Under the pieces are notes generated by a model that was not told where the DNA came from, ran no database searches, and worked only from the letters and a program-made list of their open reading frames with translations. The position numbers were made by a program, and so were the translations under genes. Positions 24,601-33,391 of a stretch of 64,000 nt of DNA are shown in pieces. Origin of the DNA: an uncultured Solobacterium sp. (lineage in GTDB: Bacteria > Bacillota_I > Bacilli_A > Erysipelotrichales > Erysipelotrichaceae); assembly GCA_900547815.1 (NCBI GenBank), contig URHY01000002.1, positions 1 to 64,000 of the forward strand, written 5' to 3'. Each line of letters begins with the position of its first letter. Position 1 is the stretch's first letter.

Positions 24601-25347
24601 ATGAAAAAAATAAGGAAAAAACATTTTAGCATATTAATTCTTGGGGTGATTATCGTATGTGTGTTTGTGTCTTTTTTTCAAAACAGTCCTAAAAAAGGGG
24701 TTGAATATATTGAGGCACAAGAACATAGAAATTTAAAAAAAGTCACACAAAAAATTGCGAAAAATAAGGAGAAAGAAAGAGAAAAAGCTATTTTAGAAGG
24801 AAAATTAGATCCATTTTCTTTATTAGGTGATTTTGTGTTTTATGGAGATTCAAGGGTGCTTCATTATTGTTCTTATGGCTTTTTAGATTCTTCACGCATT
24901 TTTGCGGATAATGGAGAAACCTTCGCAAATACATCTAAATATAATGATCGATTGAAAGAATTGAATCCAAAACGTGTACTAATGGCATATGGAGTAAATG
25001 ATATTTACTATAAGGTTGGAGACGATGAAGAGGGTGGTTATCCACAAGTTGTGCGTAATGCCTTGGAAGAAATACATGAAATAGTGCCAAAGGCTACAAT
25101 TTATGTGTGTGGAATGATTCCTATTAGTCCATATGGATTACAACGTTTAAAAATGGTTGAAAATTCAGGTGAATTTAATTCTGTATTAAAGGAAATTGTC
25201 GATGAATATGATTTTGTTGAATATATTGATGATGAAACATTAAGCGTAGGTGGATTAGCATATATATATGCAGATGATGGCTATCACTTTAAAAGCGATT
25301 TCTATCCAACATGGACTCAATATTTAGTATCTTGTATGGACAACTAA
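24601..25347 (+). CDS. SGNH/GDSL hydrolase family protein, membrane-anchored
   Basis: A 248-aa protein with an N-terminal anchor (FSILILGVIIVCVFVSFF), a lysine/glutamate-rich linker and a GDSL domain. The catalytic Ser is in FYGDSRVLHY, the Asn block in YGVNDIYYK, and the Asp/His pair in YADDGYHFKSDFYPTW near the C-terminus. It could transfer or remove acyl groups at the cell surface as last member of the acylation operon. A hairpin terminator overlaps its stop codon. Confidence 0.88.
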   Translation: MKKIRKKHFSILILGVIIVCVFVSFFQNSPKKGVEYIEAQEHRNLKKVTQKIAKNKEKEREKAILEGKLDPFSLLGDFVFYGDSRVLHYCSYGFLDSSRIFADNGETFANTSKYNDRLKELNPKRVLMAYGVNDIYYKVGDDEEGGYPQVVRNALEEIHEIVPKATIYVCGMIPISPYGLQRLKMVENSGEFNSVLKEIVDEYDFVEYIDDETLSVGGLAYIYADDGYHFKSDFYPTWTQYLVSCMDN

Positions 25348-25378
25348 GAATGCGTATGTGTTCTTAGTTTTTTCTTTT
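25342..25378 (+). terminator. Terminator of the acylation operon
   Basis: AACTAAGAA at 25342-25350 pairs with TTCTTAGTT at 25361-25369, followed by a T-rich run. Confidence 0.85.
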
Positions 25379-25438
25379 TCTTACACCATTGTTAGAAAGA
25401 ATTTTTGTGCTTTGCAGTATAATAAAGTGGGTGAGACT

Positions 25439-26107
25439 ATGTATAAAATAATGATTGTAGAAGATGATGAACTCATCTCAAAAAAATTAGAATCGTTTCT
25501 TAAATCTTGGAACTATGATGTTAATCGAGTTGTTGATTTTTATAATGTGTTGGATGCATTTCATTCCTTTAATCCAGACTTAGTATTAATGGATATAACA
25601 CTGCCTTATTTAAATGGATATTTATGGACGGAAAAGATTCGTGAAGAATCCAAAGTTCCAATTATCTTTATTTCAAGTGCTACAGACAATATGAGTATTG
25701 TGATGGCTATATCTAAGGGTGCAGATGATTTTGTGTGTAAACCATTTGATTTGAATGTTCTTGCCGCTAAAATCACCGCTATATTAAGACGTAGCTATGA
25801 CTTTGTATCCAATTATAATGTACTAGAATATCAAGGTGTACGCTTTAATTTAGATGATAATACTGTAAGTTTTCAATCTATGAATATTGAACTTAGCAAG
25901 AATGAGGCGAAGATACTTCGACTGCTTATGGAAAAGAAGGGGACGATTGTATCTCGTGATAGTTTAATGGAATATTTGTGGAAGACGGATTTTTATGTGG
26001 ATGAAAATGCATTAAGTGTGAATGTGAATCGTTTGCGTAAAAAGTTAGAGAGTATTGGCATTGTGGATTTTATTCAAACTAAAAAAGGATTGGGATATAA
26101 AATATGA
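25439..26107 (+). CDS. BceR-type response regulator (OmpR family)
   Basis: A 222-aa OmpR-family regulator. The receiver domain has the acidic pair in IVEDDE, phospho-acceptor D52 in LVLMDITLPYLNG, and the Lys of CKPFD. The winged-helix output domain includes LSKNEAKILRLLMEKKGTIV and ends in TKKGLGYKI. The neighbouring kinase and ABC transporter place it in the BceR/GraR group that responds to cell-wall-active peptides. I chose the ATG at 25439, preceded by GTGAGACT, over an in-frame start 27 codons upstream. It overlaps the kinase gene by four bases. Confidence 0.9.
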   Translation: MYKIMIVEDDELISKKLESFLKSWNYDVNRVVDFYNVLDAFHSFNPDLVLMDITLPYLNGYLWTEKIREESKVPIIFISSATDNMSIVMAISKGADDFVCKPFDLNVLAAKITAILRRSYDFVSNYNVLEYQGVRFNLDDNTVSFQSMNIELSKNEAKILRLLMEKKGTIVSRDSLMEYLWKTDFYVDENALSVNVNRLRKKLESIGIVDFIQTKKGLGYKI

Positions 26108-27093
26108 AGTTGCTTAGTCATTATTTAAAAGATCGATTGTTTTTTATAATGATTTATGTTGTAAGTGTTTTGATCTGTTTATGTGTATTTAAACTCTATA
26201 ATCTAGAACTTGAAGCTTTTACATATGCCTTTATGATTTTATGTGTTTTGTTGGTGGTTTGTTTCTGTGTGGATTACTACAAATATTATAAGAAACACCA
26301 AACCTTAGTAACACTTCAATCCAATAGTAATGTTTCTTTGTCTTGTGATCTTCAAGATTCTTCATTGATGGGAGAAGACTATCATAAAATCTTAGTGGCT
26401 ATGAAAGAGTATCATGATGAGTATGTTATTTCTTCGGAAAATAAAATGCATGATCTAGAAGATTATTTTACGATGTGGGTGCATCAGGCTAAACTTCCTA
26501 TTGCTGCTATGAAATTGTTACTTGAAGACGAGAAATTGAGTCGTAGTGAAATTAAGCTTCAGCTCTTACGTATGGATCAATATACAGATATGGTTTTAGC
26601 CTATTTACGCTTAAATAGTACGCACACGGATTTCTTATTTAAAGAATTAGAATTGGATGATTTGATTCGACAATCGATTCGTCGCTTTTCTACAGAATTT
26701 ATTCGTAAACACATTCAGTTGAGTTTTAAAGAAACCGGGGATGTTATTTTGAGTGATGAAAAGTGGCTTGTGTTTGTGTTGGAACAAATTCTTTCAAATA
26801 GTCTTAAATATACAAAAGAAAATGGTTTGATATCTATATATATGAAGTCTAAACATATTTTAGTGATTGAAGATAATGGGATTGGTATTAGTGCAAGTGA
26901 TTTAACTCGTGTGTTTGAAAAGGGATATACGGGCATAAATGGGCGTAGTGATAAAACCGCAAGTGGTCTAGGTCTATATTTATGTAAGAATATTTTGAAT
27001 ATGTTAAATCATAAAATAACAATTGAATCAAGTGTTGGTGAAGGCACTCGAGTGATATTAGATCTTACGCATTTTGAAGGAAGAATTGAGTAA
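26104..27093 (+). CDS. BceS-type intramembrane-sensing histidine kinase
   Basis: A 329-aa kinase with two closely spaced N-terminal membrane segments (residues 12-32 and 40-58) and almost no external loop, the hallmark of intramembrane-sensing kinases that sense through a BceAB transporter. The phospho-acceptor is H127 in MWVHQAKLPIAAMK. The ATPase domain has the N-box ILSNSLKYTK, the G1 box IEDNGIGI and the G2 box KTASGLGLYLCKNI. It is coupled to the regulator by a four-base overlap. Confidence 0.92.
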   Translation: MKLLSHYLKDRLFFIMIYVVSVLICLCVFKLYNLELEAFTYAFMILCVLLVVCFCVDYYKYYKKHQTLVTLQSNSNVSLSCDLQDSSLMGEDYHKILVAMKEYHDEYVISSENKMHDLEDYFTMWVHQAKLPIAAMKLLLEDEKLSRSEIKLQLLRMDQYTDMVLAYLRLNSTHTDFLFKELELDDLIRQSIRRFSTEFIRKHIQLSFKETGDVILSDEKWLVFVLEQILSNSLKYTKENGLISIYMKSKHILVIEDNGIGISASDLTRVFEKGYTGINGRSDKTASGLGLYLCKNILNMLNHKITIESSVGEGTRVILDLTHFEGRIE

Positions 27094-27094
27094 T

Positions 27095-27110
27095 CTTACA
27101 ATCTTGTAAG
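27095..27110. promoter_or_regulatory. Palindromic candidate BceR operator
   Basis: CTTACAA and TTGTAAG form a perfect 7-base inverted repeat with a 2-base centre, directly after the kinase stop and about 75 bases before the transporter ATPase start. BceR-like regulators bind TGT/ACA-type inverted repeats in just this position. Confidence 0.6.
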
Positions 27111-27184
27111 GATAGTGTTAGCTGAATCGATGGCTGCATTTTTGAATTCTTTGTAGAATTTTGGTGTACATGGAGGTAATGAAT

Positions 27185-27952
27185 ATGGCATTATTGGAAG
27201 TAAAAAATTTGAAAAAAGTATATACAACAAGATTTACACAGAATCAAGTACAGGCATTGAGTAATGTGAATTTTAGTGTGAATAAAGGCGAATATGTAGC
27301 TATCATGGGTGAATCTGGTTCGGGTAAGACAACCTTATTAAATATCTTGGCGGCTTTAGATAAACCAACAAGTGGACAAGTCTTGCTGCATGGTAAAGAT
27401 ATTACGCATATTTCAGAAAAGGAAATTGCGAACTTTCGAAGAGAACATTTAGGATTTGTATTTCAAGACTTTAATTTATTAGATAATTTTAATAATCGCG
27501 ATAATATTTTCTTGCCTTTAGTTTTAAGTAAGAAAAAATATCCGGAAATGAAAGAAAGATTGACTCCAATCGCCAAACAATTAGGGATTGAAGATATTTT
27601 AGATAAGTTTCCATATGAAATTAGTGGTGGACAAAAACAGCGTGTAGCTGTTGCTCGTGCTATCATCACAAATCCAGATCTAATTTTGGCGGATGAGCCA
27701 ACAGGGGCTTTGGATTCAAAGAGTACAGAGGAACTTTTACATTTGTTTGGAACCATCAATGAAAATCAACAGACGATCGTAATGGTAACCCATTCGACAA
27801 AGGCTGCCAGTCATGCGTCTCGCGTTCTATTTATTAAGGATGGAAAGATCTTCCATGAAATTTATAAGGGTAACAAGAATTTAGATCAGATGTACCAATG
27901 TATTAGTGATACGTTGACATTACTAGCTACAGGTGGTGTTCATCATGAGTAG
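27185..27952 (+). CDS. BceA-type ABC transporter ATP-binding protein
   Basis: A 255-aa ABC ATPase with Walker A GESGSGKTT, the Q-loop in FVFQDFNLLDNF, the signature SGGQKQRVAVARAI, Walker B LILADEPTGALDS and the switch His in VMVTHS. The N-terminus ALLEVKNLKKVYTTRF is typical of BceA/LolD-type subunits. GGAGG lies seven bases before the chosen ATG. It overlaps the permease gene by eight bases. Together with the kinase and regulator it forms a bacitracin-type peptide detoxification module. Confidence 0.93.
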   Translation: MALLEVKNLKKVYTTRFTQNQVQALSNVNFSVNKGEYVAIMGESGSGKTTLLNILAALDKPTSGQVLLHGKDITHISEKEIANFRREHLGFVFQDFNLLDNFNNRDNIFLPLVLSKKKYPEMKERLTPIAKQLGIEDILDKFPYEISGGQKQRVAVARAIITNPDLILADEPTGALDSKSTEELLHLFGTINENQQTIVMVTHSTKAASHASRVLFIKDGKIFHEIYKGNKNLDQMYQCISDTLTLLATGGVHHE

Positions 27953-29912
27953 AGCTTTCTATTTAAATTTAGCAGTAGATAACTTGAAAAAGAATGCGCG
28001 TACCATCATTCCTTATATATTAACGAGTGTCTTAACGACAATGATGTTGTATATGGTCGTTTCTTTGGCAACTAATCCGCATTTAGATGAAATTGTAGGA
28101 GGAACATCTATAAAGCAGTTATTAGGTTTTGGCATTGTGATTATTGAAATCTTTGCGTTTATCTTCTTGTTCTATACACATAGTTTCTTGATTAAAAGAA
28201 GACAAAAAGAGTTTGCGTTATTTTCTATATTAGGAATGGAAAAGAAACACTTAGCTCGCGTCTTGTTTTATGAGACATTAATAACTCTACTTGTTTCATT
28301 AATTTTAGGGATTGGATTAGGTGTTTTATTGGATAAAGCGATGTTTTTAATCATCGCAAAAATGATTGGTGCAGATATTGTACTCGGCTTCTACTTTTCT
28401 TTTTTTGGCATGAGACAATGCGTTCTTGTGATTGGATTGATTTATGTATTGATCTATTTCTATTCTATGATTCGTATTCATATTTCAAGTCCAATTGAAT
28501 TGCTTCATTCCGATCATATGGGCGAAAAAGAGCCTAAGGCCAAATGGGTTCTTTCTATTATTGGTATTCTTTGTCTAGGCATTGGATACTATTTATCAAT
28601 TACGACTAAAAATCCTTTAAGCGCACTCTACGTCTTTTTTGTGGCTGTAGTACTTGTCATTATTGGAACCTATTTATTATTTACATCGATTTCGATCACT
28701 TTCTTAAAATTAATGAAGAAAAACAGGAATTATTATTATAAGACGAATCACTTTATTAGTATTTCTGGCATGATGTATCGTATGAAACAAAATGCCGTAG
28801 GACTAGCCAATATTTGTATTCTTTCAACAATGGTTTTAGTGATGTTGTCTACAACACTCAGTATGTGGTCAGGTATTGATGAAATTGTGGATTCGCAATA
28901 CCCTAGAAGTGTAATGGGAAATGGATATGGGGAAGCTGCCAATATTGATTTTGATGAAATGAATGAAGAATTGATTCGTATGGGCATTGTTCCAAAGAAT
29001 CTTCTTGCGTATAAAGAATTGAGCTATGCTGGATATTTAAAGAATGGAACTTTGATTACAGATTACCAGAATGAGGGGATGAATGCCGTAAATGAGATTC
29101 AAGAATTTTATTGCCTTCCACTAAAGGATATTCAGGATTATGAAAATATTAAGGGGTCTTTAAAGCCAAATGAAATCTATGTGTATTCCAACGTAGAAAC
29201 AATCAAAGAAAAGACTTTATCTTTATTTGGAAAAGAATATGTTGTGAAGAAACAATTGGACCACTTGAAGATGGATGAGAGCAATCCCAATGTGACAGAA
29301 CATTATTATATTATTGTGGATTCAGAAAAGACTTTAGAGAGGATGCAAGAAGATCAGACAAATGTGTATGGCGACAACGCGAGTACAATATTTGCGAGTT
29401 ATTCATTTGATTGTGATGCGAATGAGCGTGAAGTTATTAAAAAGTTAGGCCAGAATGAGAATATAAATGATTTTATTTGGATGAATAAATCGGATCAGAA
29501 ACAACGCTTGATTGAATTATATGCAGGCATCTTATTTATTGGAATCTTCTTAAGCTTTTTATTTATCATGGCAACCATTCTAATTATGTACTACAAGCAA
29601 ATTACAGAAGGCTATGAAGATAAGGATCGTTTTGAGATTATGCAAAAAGTAGGACTTGAACAAAGTGATGTAAAGAAGGCTATTCATTCACAGGTATTAA
29701 CGGTATTCTTTATGCCATTACTTGTGGCAGGGCTTCATGTTTGTTTTGCGTATCCAATGATTGAAAAGCTACTTCATTTGTTGTTTGTGAGTGATGCTTG
29801 GCTTTATATTCGAACAACAGCTATGTGTTTTGTGGCTTTTGCCCTAGTCTACATTGTGATTTATGTATTAACTTCAAAAGTTTATTATGGAATTGTAAAG
29901 AGAAATGCTTAA
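27945..29912 (+). CDS. BceB-type ABC transporter permease (FtsX-like)
   Basis: A 655-aa permease with about ten membrane segments and a large extracellular domain (roughly residues 310-510) between segments seven and eight, the layout of BceB, where that domain senses peptide antibiotics. The N-terminal FtsX-like block includes SFLIKRRQKEFALFSILGME, and the C-terminal one EDKDRFEIMQKVGLEQSD. The start overlaps the ATPase gene. Drug specificity cannot be inferred. Confidence 0.92.
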   Translation: MSRAFYLNLAVDNLKKNARTIIPYILTSVLTTMMLYMVVSLATNPHLDEIVGGTSIKQLLGFGIVIIEIFAFIFLFYTHSFLIKRRQKEFALFSILGMEKKHLARVLFYETLITLLVSLILGIGLGVLLDKAMFLIIAKMIGADIVLGFYFSFFGMRQCVLVIGLIYVLIYFYSMIRIHISSPIELLHSDHMGEKEPKAKWVLSIIGILCLGIGYYLSITTKNPLSALYVFFVAVVLVIIGTYLLFTSISITFLKLMKKNRNYYYKTNHFISISGMMYRMKQNAVGLANICILSTMVLVMLSTTLSMWSGIDEIVDSQYPRSVMGNGYGEAANIDFDEMNEELIRMGIVPKNLLAYKELSYAGYLKNGTLITDYQNEGMNAVNEIQEFYCLPLKDIQDYENIKGSLKPNEIYVYSNVETIKEKTLSLFGKEYVVKKQLDHLKMDESNPNVTEHYYIIVDSEKTLERMQEDQTNVYGDNASTIFASYSFDCDANEREVIKKLGQNENINDFIWMNKSDQKQRLIELYAGILFIGIFLSFLFIMATILIMYYKQITEGYEDKDRFEIMQKVGLEQSDVKKAIHSQVLTVFFMPLLVAGLHVCFAYPMIEKLLHLLFVSDAWLYIRTTAMCFVAFALVYIVIYVLTSKVYYGIVKRNA

Positions 29913-29982
29913 TTGGATATTGGGGTTTCTTTTGATTGGATTATGTATCTATATATATTATGTGAATCATCATGGAAATTAG
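29905..29982 (+). CDS. Possible 25-aa membrane peptide coupled to the permease gene
   Basis: The ATG overlaps the end of the permease gene by eight bases, inside its last codons (AATGCTTAA), with AAAGAG five bases upstream. The 25-codon product MLNWILGFLLIGLCIYIYYV then NHHGN is a single hydrophobic helix with a polar tail, and its stop codon coincides with the start of the terminator hairpin. This fits a small translationally coupled membrane protein, but chance cannot be excluded at this length. Confidence 0.4.
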   Translation: MLNWILGFLLIGLCIYIYYVNHHGN

Positions 29983-30005
29983 TACTCGAATAGAGTACTA
30001 TTTTT
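29980..30005 (+). terminator. Terminator after the BceAB genes
   Basis: TAGTACTC at 29980-29987 pairs with GAGTACTA at 29993-30000 and is followed by five T residues. Confidence 0.85.
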
Positions 30006-30019
30006 CTTAGGTGATATAT

Positions 30020-30730
30020 ATGTTTATAAATGGATTTGACATCTTGTGGGATGAAATTGATGATTATGTGGCAGATATTAAAAGCCTACGAAGTATTGAT
30101 CAATTCATGTTTACTAAGCCGGTAACTTTCTTTTGTGGAGAAAATGGAAGTGGTAAATCCACCTTATTAGAGGCTCTTGCGATTAAAAATGGATTGAATC
30201 CAGAAGGCGGAACAAAAAACTATAATTTTTCTACGTATGATTCGTATTCTAGTTTACACAAACATATGCGTTTATGGCGTTCTAGAAAACCGGATTGGAT
30301 GTATTTTTTGCGTGCAGAAAGCTTTTATAATGTGGCAACTAAGGAAATGGAATATCGTGGTGTTTTTTCTGAAAGATACCATGATCAATCGCATGGTCAG
30401 AGTTTCTTTTCTGTATTGATGAAACAAACAAATAAAAATGGATTATACTTTCTAGATGAACCGGAAGCAGCTTTATCTTGTCAGAATCAATTGGCCTTAC
30501 TCTATTTGATTGAGGAATGTGTGAAACAGAATTGTCAGTTTATCATTGCGACACATTCACCTATATTATTGGGCTTTCCCAATGCTCAAATCTTATCGTT
30601 TGATGATGGTAAGGTAGAAGAAGTGGATTATAAATCAACTTCTAGCTATCAAACGATGAAATTGTTTTTGGATCGGTATGATTATTTTGTGAAAGACATT
30701 CAAGAGAATAATGAAGGAGGGATATTGTGA
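30020..30730 (+). CDS. AAA-family ATPase (ABC-ATPase fold)
   Basis: A 236-aa P-loop ATPase of the small SMC/ABC-like type often annotated as AAA family. Walker A is CGENGSGKSTLLEAL, Walker B is LYFLDEPEAALS, and the H-loop is FIIATHSPILLGFP. No membrane partner is nearby, so a transport role is unlikely. The ATG at 30020 is preceded by AGGTG; an in-frame GTG three codons earlier is less likely. The stop overlaps the GTG start of rlmH by four bases. Function is not known. Confidence 0.82.
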   Translation: MFINGFDILWDEIDDYVADIKSLRSIDQFMFTKPVTFFCGENGSGKSTLLEALAIKNGLNPEGGTKNYNFSTYDSYSSLHKHMRLWRSRKPDWMYFLRAESFYNVATKEMEYRGVFSERYHDQSHGQSFFSVLMKQTNKNGLYFLDEPEAALSCQNQLALLYLIEECVKQNCQFIIATHSPILLGFPNAQILSFDDGKVEEVDYKSTSSYQTMKLFLDRYDYFVKDIQENNEGGIL

Positions 30731-31200
30731 TTAAATTAATTGCGATTGGAAAGAATAAAGATAAGGCATTACAGTCTTTGGAAAAAGAATATATGAAGCG
30801 ATTGTCGGCTTTTTGTAAGTTTAGTGAAATCGAAGTCAAGGATGAAGCAAATGAGCATGTTTCTAGAGAAGCCGAGGTTTTATTGGTGAAAGAAAAAGAG
30901 GGGAATCGTGTTCTAGAAAAATTATCGGATCAAGATTTTGTGGTATTACTTGATCTTCATGGCAAAATGATTGATTCCGAAACATTTGCGAAAAATTTGG
31001 ATATGTGGCAAATGAAGCATTCAAATATTGTTTTTGTGATTGCAGGAAGTCTAGGACCAAGTGAAAAATTAGTTTCTAGAGCGAATTATCGTTGGAAATT
31101 ATCGGATCTAACTTTTACACATTTAATGACGCGTGTCTTGATGTTGGAACAGATTTATCGTGGTTTTATGATCAATAATGGTCGTAATTACCACAAGTAA
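30727..31200 (+). CDS. rlmH: 23S rRNA (pseudouridine1915-N3)-methyltransferase RlmH
   Basis: A 157-aa SPOUT methyltransferase that methylates pseudouridine 1915 in helix 69 of 23S rRNA. Conserved blocks are IAIGKNKDKALQSLEKEYMK, VVLLDLHGKMIDSE, the SAM-binding VFVIAGSLGPSEKL, and the C-terminal LTFTHLMTRVLMLEQIYRGF. It starts with GTG, eight bases after GGAGGG, overlapping the ATPase gene. Length is exactly that of the family. Confidence 0.95.
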   Translation: MIKLIAIGKNKDKALQSLEKEYMKRLSAFCKFSEIEVKDEANEHVSREAEVLLVKEKEGNRVLEKLSDQDFVVLLDLHGKMIDSETFAKNLDMWQMKHSNIVFVIAGSLGPSEKLVSRANYRWKLSDLTFTHLMTRVLMLEQIYRGFMINNGRNYHK

Positions 31201-31204
31201 GTGA

Positions 31205-31218
31205 TGTAAGCGCTTTTT
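31205..31218 (+). promoter_or_regulatory. Possible CcpA (cre) site upstream of pgk
   Basis: TGTAAGCGCTTTTT matches the first ten positions of the cre consensus (TGNAANCGNT) but not its CA end. It lies about 100 bases before pgk. An extended -10 (TG, one base, TATAAT) follows at about 31264-31272. Confidence 0.4.
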
Positions 31219-31307
31219 GTGAAAGATTTTACTTGTGAAAAACTAGTCAATCAATTTATGTAGTGATATAATGGATGTGCAAAAAAATGACAGTAGGAGG
31301 AATATAC

Positions 31308-32492
31308 ATGACAAAGAGAACTGTTAAAGACCTTGATGTTGCTGGAAAAAAGGTCATCGTACGTTGTGATTTTAACGTGCCAAGAAAAGATGGTGTTATC
31401 ACAGATGATAACCGTATCGTAATGGCTTTACCTACAATTAAATATTTAGTAGAAAACAAAGCTAAAGTTATTTTGATGTCTCACTTAGGAAAAGTTAAGA
31501 CTGAAGAAGACAAAGCTAAAAACAACTTGGAATGCGTAGCTGTACGTTTACAAGAATTGTTACCAGATGTAAAAGTAACTTTCTGCCCAGTAACTCGTGG
31601 TGAAGAGTTAGAAAACGCTGTAAATGCATTAGCTGATGGAGAAATCGTATTAATGCAAAATACTCGTTACGAAAAAGGCGAAAGCAAAAACGATCCTGAA
31701 TTAGGTGCATATTGGGCTAGCTTAGGTGAAGTATTCGTTGAAGATGCATTCGGATCTGTTCACCGTGCTCACGCTTCTACTGTAGGTATCCCTACAAATA
31801 TTAAAGAAAATGGATTAGGATTCTTAGTTGAAAAAGAAGTTACAATGTTAGGAAAAGCTGTTGATGAACCAGCTCACCCATTCGTAGCTATCATTGGTGG
31901 ATCTAAAGTATCTAGTAAGATCGATGTTGTTGACAACTTATTGAAAAAAGCTGACAAAGTTATCATCGGTGGTGGAATGGCATATACATTCTCTAAAGCT
32001 GTTGGTGGTTCAATCGGTACTTCATTAGTTGAAGATGACAAATTGGATTTAGCTAAAGAATATTTAGAAAAAGCTGGAGACAAATTAGTTCTTCCTGTAG
32101 ATAACGTAATCGCTGATGCATTCAGTGAAGATGCTAACACTTCTGTTGCAGATGCTGGACAAATTCCTGATGGATGGATGGGATTAGATATTGGTCCTAA
32201 ATCTGTTGAATTGTTCAGAAATACTTTAGCTGGTGCTAAAACTGTAGTATGGAATGGACCTATGGGTGTATTCGAAATGCCTAAATTCGCTAAAGGTACT
32301 GAAGAAGTATGTAAAGCAATCTCTGAATTACCAGATGCTATTACAGTAATCGGTGGTGGAGATTCTGCTGCTGCTGCAAAACAATTAGGATATGCAGACA
32401 AATTCTCTCACGTTTCAACTGGTGGTGGAGCTAGTTTGGAATACATGGAAGGTAAAACATTACCTGGTATCGCTATTATCAGCGAAAAGTAA
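31308..32492 (+). CDS. pgk: Phosphoglycerate kinase
   Basis: A 394-aa phosphoglycerate kinase of glycolysis, making ATP from 1,3-bisphosphoglycerate. The N-terminal substrate site has [10 protein letters not shown] and later MSHLGK; the nucleotide domain has [24 protein letters not shown] and [19 protein letters not shown] lies eight bases before the ATG at 31308; an in-frame ATG 11 codons earlier is less likely. Codon use is strongly biased to T/A-ending preferred codons, as expected of a highly expressed gene. tpiA follows after 18 bases. Confidence 0.98.
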   Translation: MTKRTVKDLDVAGKKVIVRCDFNVPRKDGVITDDNRIVMALPTIKYLVENKAKVILMSHLGKVKTEEDKAKNNLECVAVRLQELLPDVKVTFCPVTRGEELENAVNALADGEIVLMQNTRYEKGESKNDPELGAYWASLGEVFVEDAFGSVHRAHASTVGIPTNIKENGLGFLVEKEVTMLGKAVDEPAHPFVAIIGGSKVSSKIDVVDNLLKKADKVIIGGGMAYTFSKAVGGSIGTSLVEDDKLDLAKEYLEKAGDKLVLPVDNVIADAFSEDANTSVADAGQIPDGWMGLDIGPKSVELFRNTLAGAKTVVWNGPMGVFEMPKFAKGTEEVCKAISELPDAITVIGGGDSAAAAKQLGYADKFSHVSTGGGASLEYMEGKTLPGIAIISEK

Positions 32493-32510
32493 TAAGGAGA
32501 TGTACTTAAA

Positions 32511-33257
32511 ATGAGAAAACCTATTATCGTTGGAAACTGGAAAATGAATAAAAACAACGCTGAAACAAAAGCTTTCTTCGAAGCTGTTGACGGTGTTGCT
32601 GCTAGCGAAAATGCTACTTATGGAATTGGATGTCCATTTACTGATTTAAGAACTGCATTGGATCACGCTAAAAACTTAGTTGTAGCTGCTGAAAACTGCC
32701 ACTTTGAAGATAGTGGAGCTTTCACAGGTGAAGTTAGTGTTCCTATGTTAGAAGAAATGGGTGTTAAATACTGCATTATCGGTCACTCAGAACGTCGTGA
32801 AATGTTTGGTGATACTGATGAAACAGTAAACAAAAAAGCAAAACGTTTAATCAAAGCTGGAATCACTCCAATCTTATGTGTTGGTGAAACAGAAGCTGAT
32901 TACGATGCTGGAAACTCAGAAAAAGTAATTCGTGAAGAATTAGCTGGTTCATTAGCTGACTTATGTCCAAAATGTGTTGGTGAAATGGTAATTGCCTACG
33001 AACCAATCTGGGCTATTGGAACTGGAAAATCTGCTTCAGTTGAAATTGCTGAAAACTGCTGTAAGATTGTACGTGACCAAGTTAAGGTTATGTATGGTGA
33101 AGAAGCTGCTGAAAAAGTACGTATCCAATATGGTGGAAGTGTTAAACCTAACAATATCGTTGAATATATGGCTCAACCAGATATCGATGGTGCATTAATT
33201 GGTGGTGCTAGTTTAAAAGAAGATAGCTTCACAGAAATCATTGAAAAAACAAAATAA
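32511..33257 (+). CDS. tpiA: Triosephosphate isomerase
   Basis: A 248-aa TIM barrel interconverting dihydroxyacetone phosphate and glyceraldehyde 3-phosphate. Signatures are GNWKMNK (catalytic Lys), IIGHSERR (His), AYEPIWAIGTG (catalytic Glu) and IQYGGSVKP near the phosphate site. It is in one transcription unit with pgk and ends in a strong terminator. It shares the same highly expressed codon bias. Confidence 0.98.
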   Translation: MRKPIIVGNWKMNKNNAETKAFFEAVDGVAASENATYGIGCPFTDLRTALDHAKNLVVAAENCHFEDSGAFTGEVSVPMLEEMGVKYCIIGHSERREMFGDTDETVNKKAKRLIKAGITPILCVGETEADYDAGNSEKVIREELAGSLADLCPKCVGEMVIAYEPIWAIGTGKSASVEIAENCCKIVRDQVKVMYGEEAAEKVRIQYGGSVKPNNIVEYMAQPDIDGALIGGASLKEDSFTEIIEKTK

Positions 33258-33269
33258 TTAATGATGATT

Positions 33270-33297
33270 TAGGCCTCGAAAGAGGCCTTTAATTTTA
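33270..33297 (+). terminator. Terminator of pgk-tpiA
   Basis: AGGCCTC, a GAAA loop, GAGGCCT (33271-33288), then TTAATTTT. Confidence 0.9.
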
Positions 33298-33391
33298 GTG
33301 GCTTCTAACCAAAAATAAAATAAAGGGTTGTTTGTGAGGCGGTTTCATGGTAAAATACTCATGAACTATTTTAAATAGGGGGTAGAATAAA

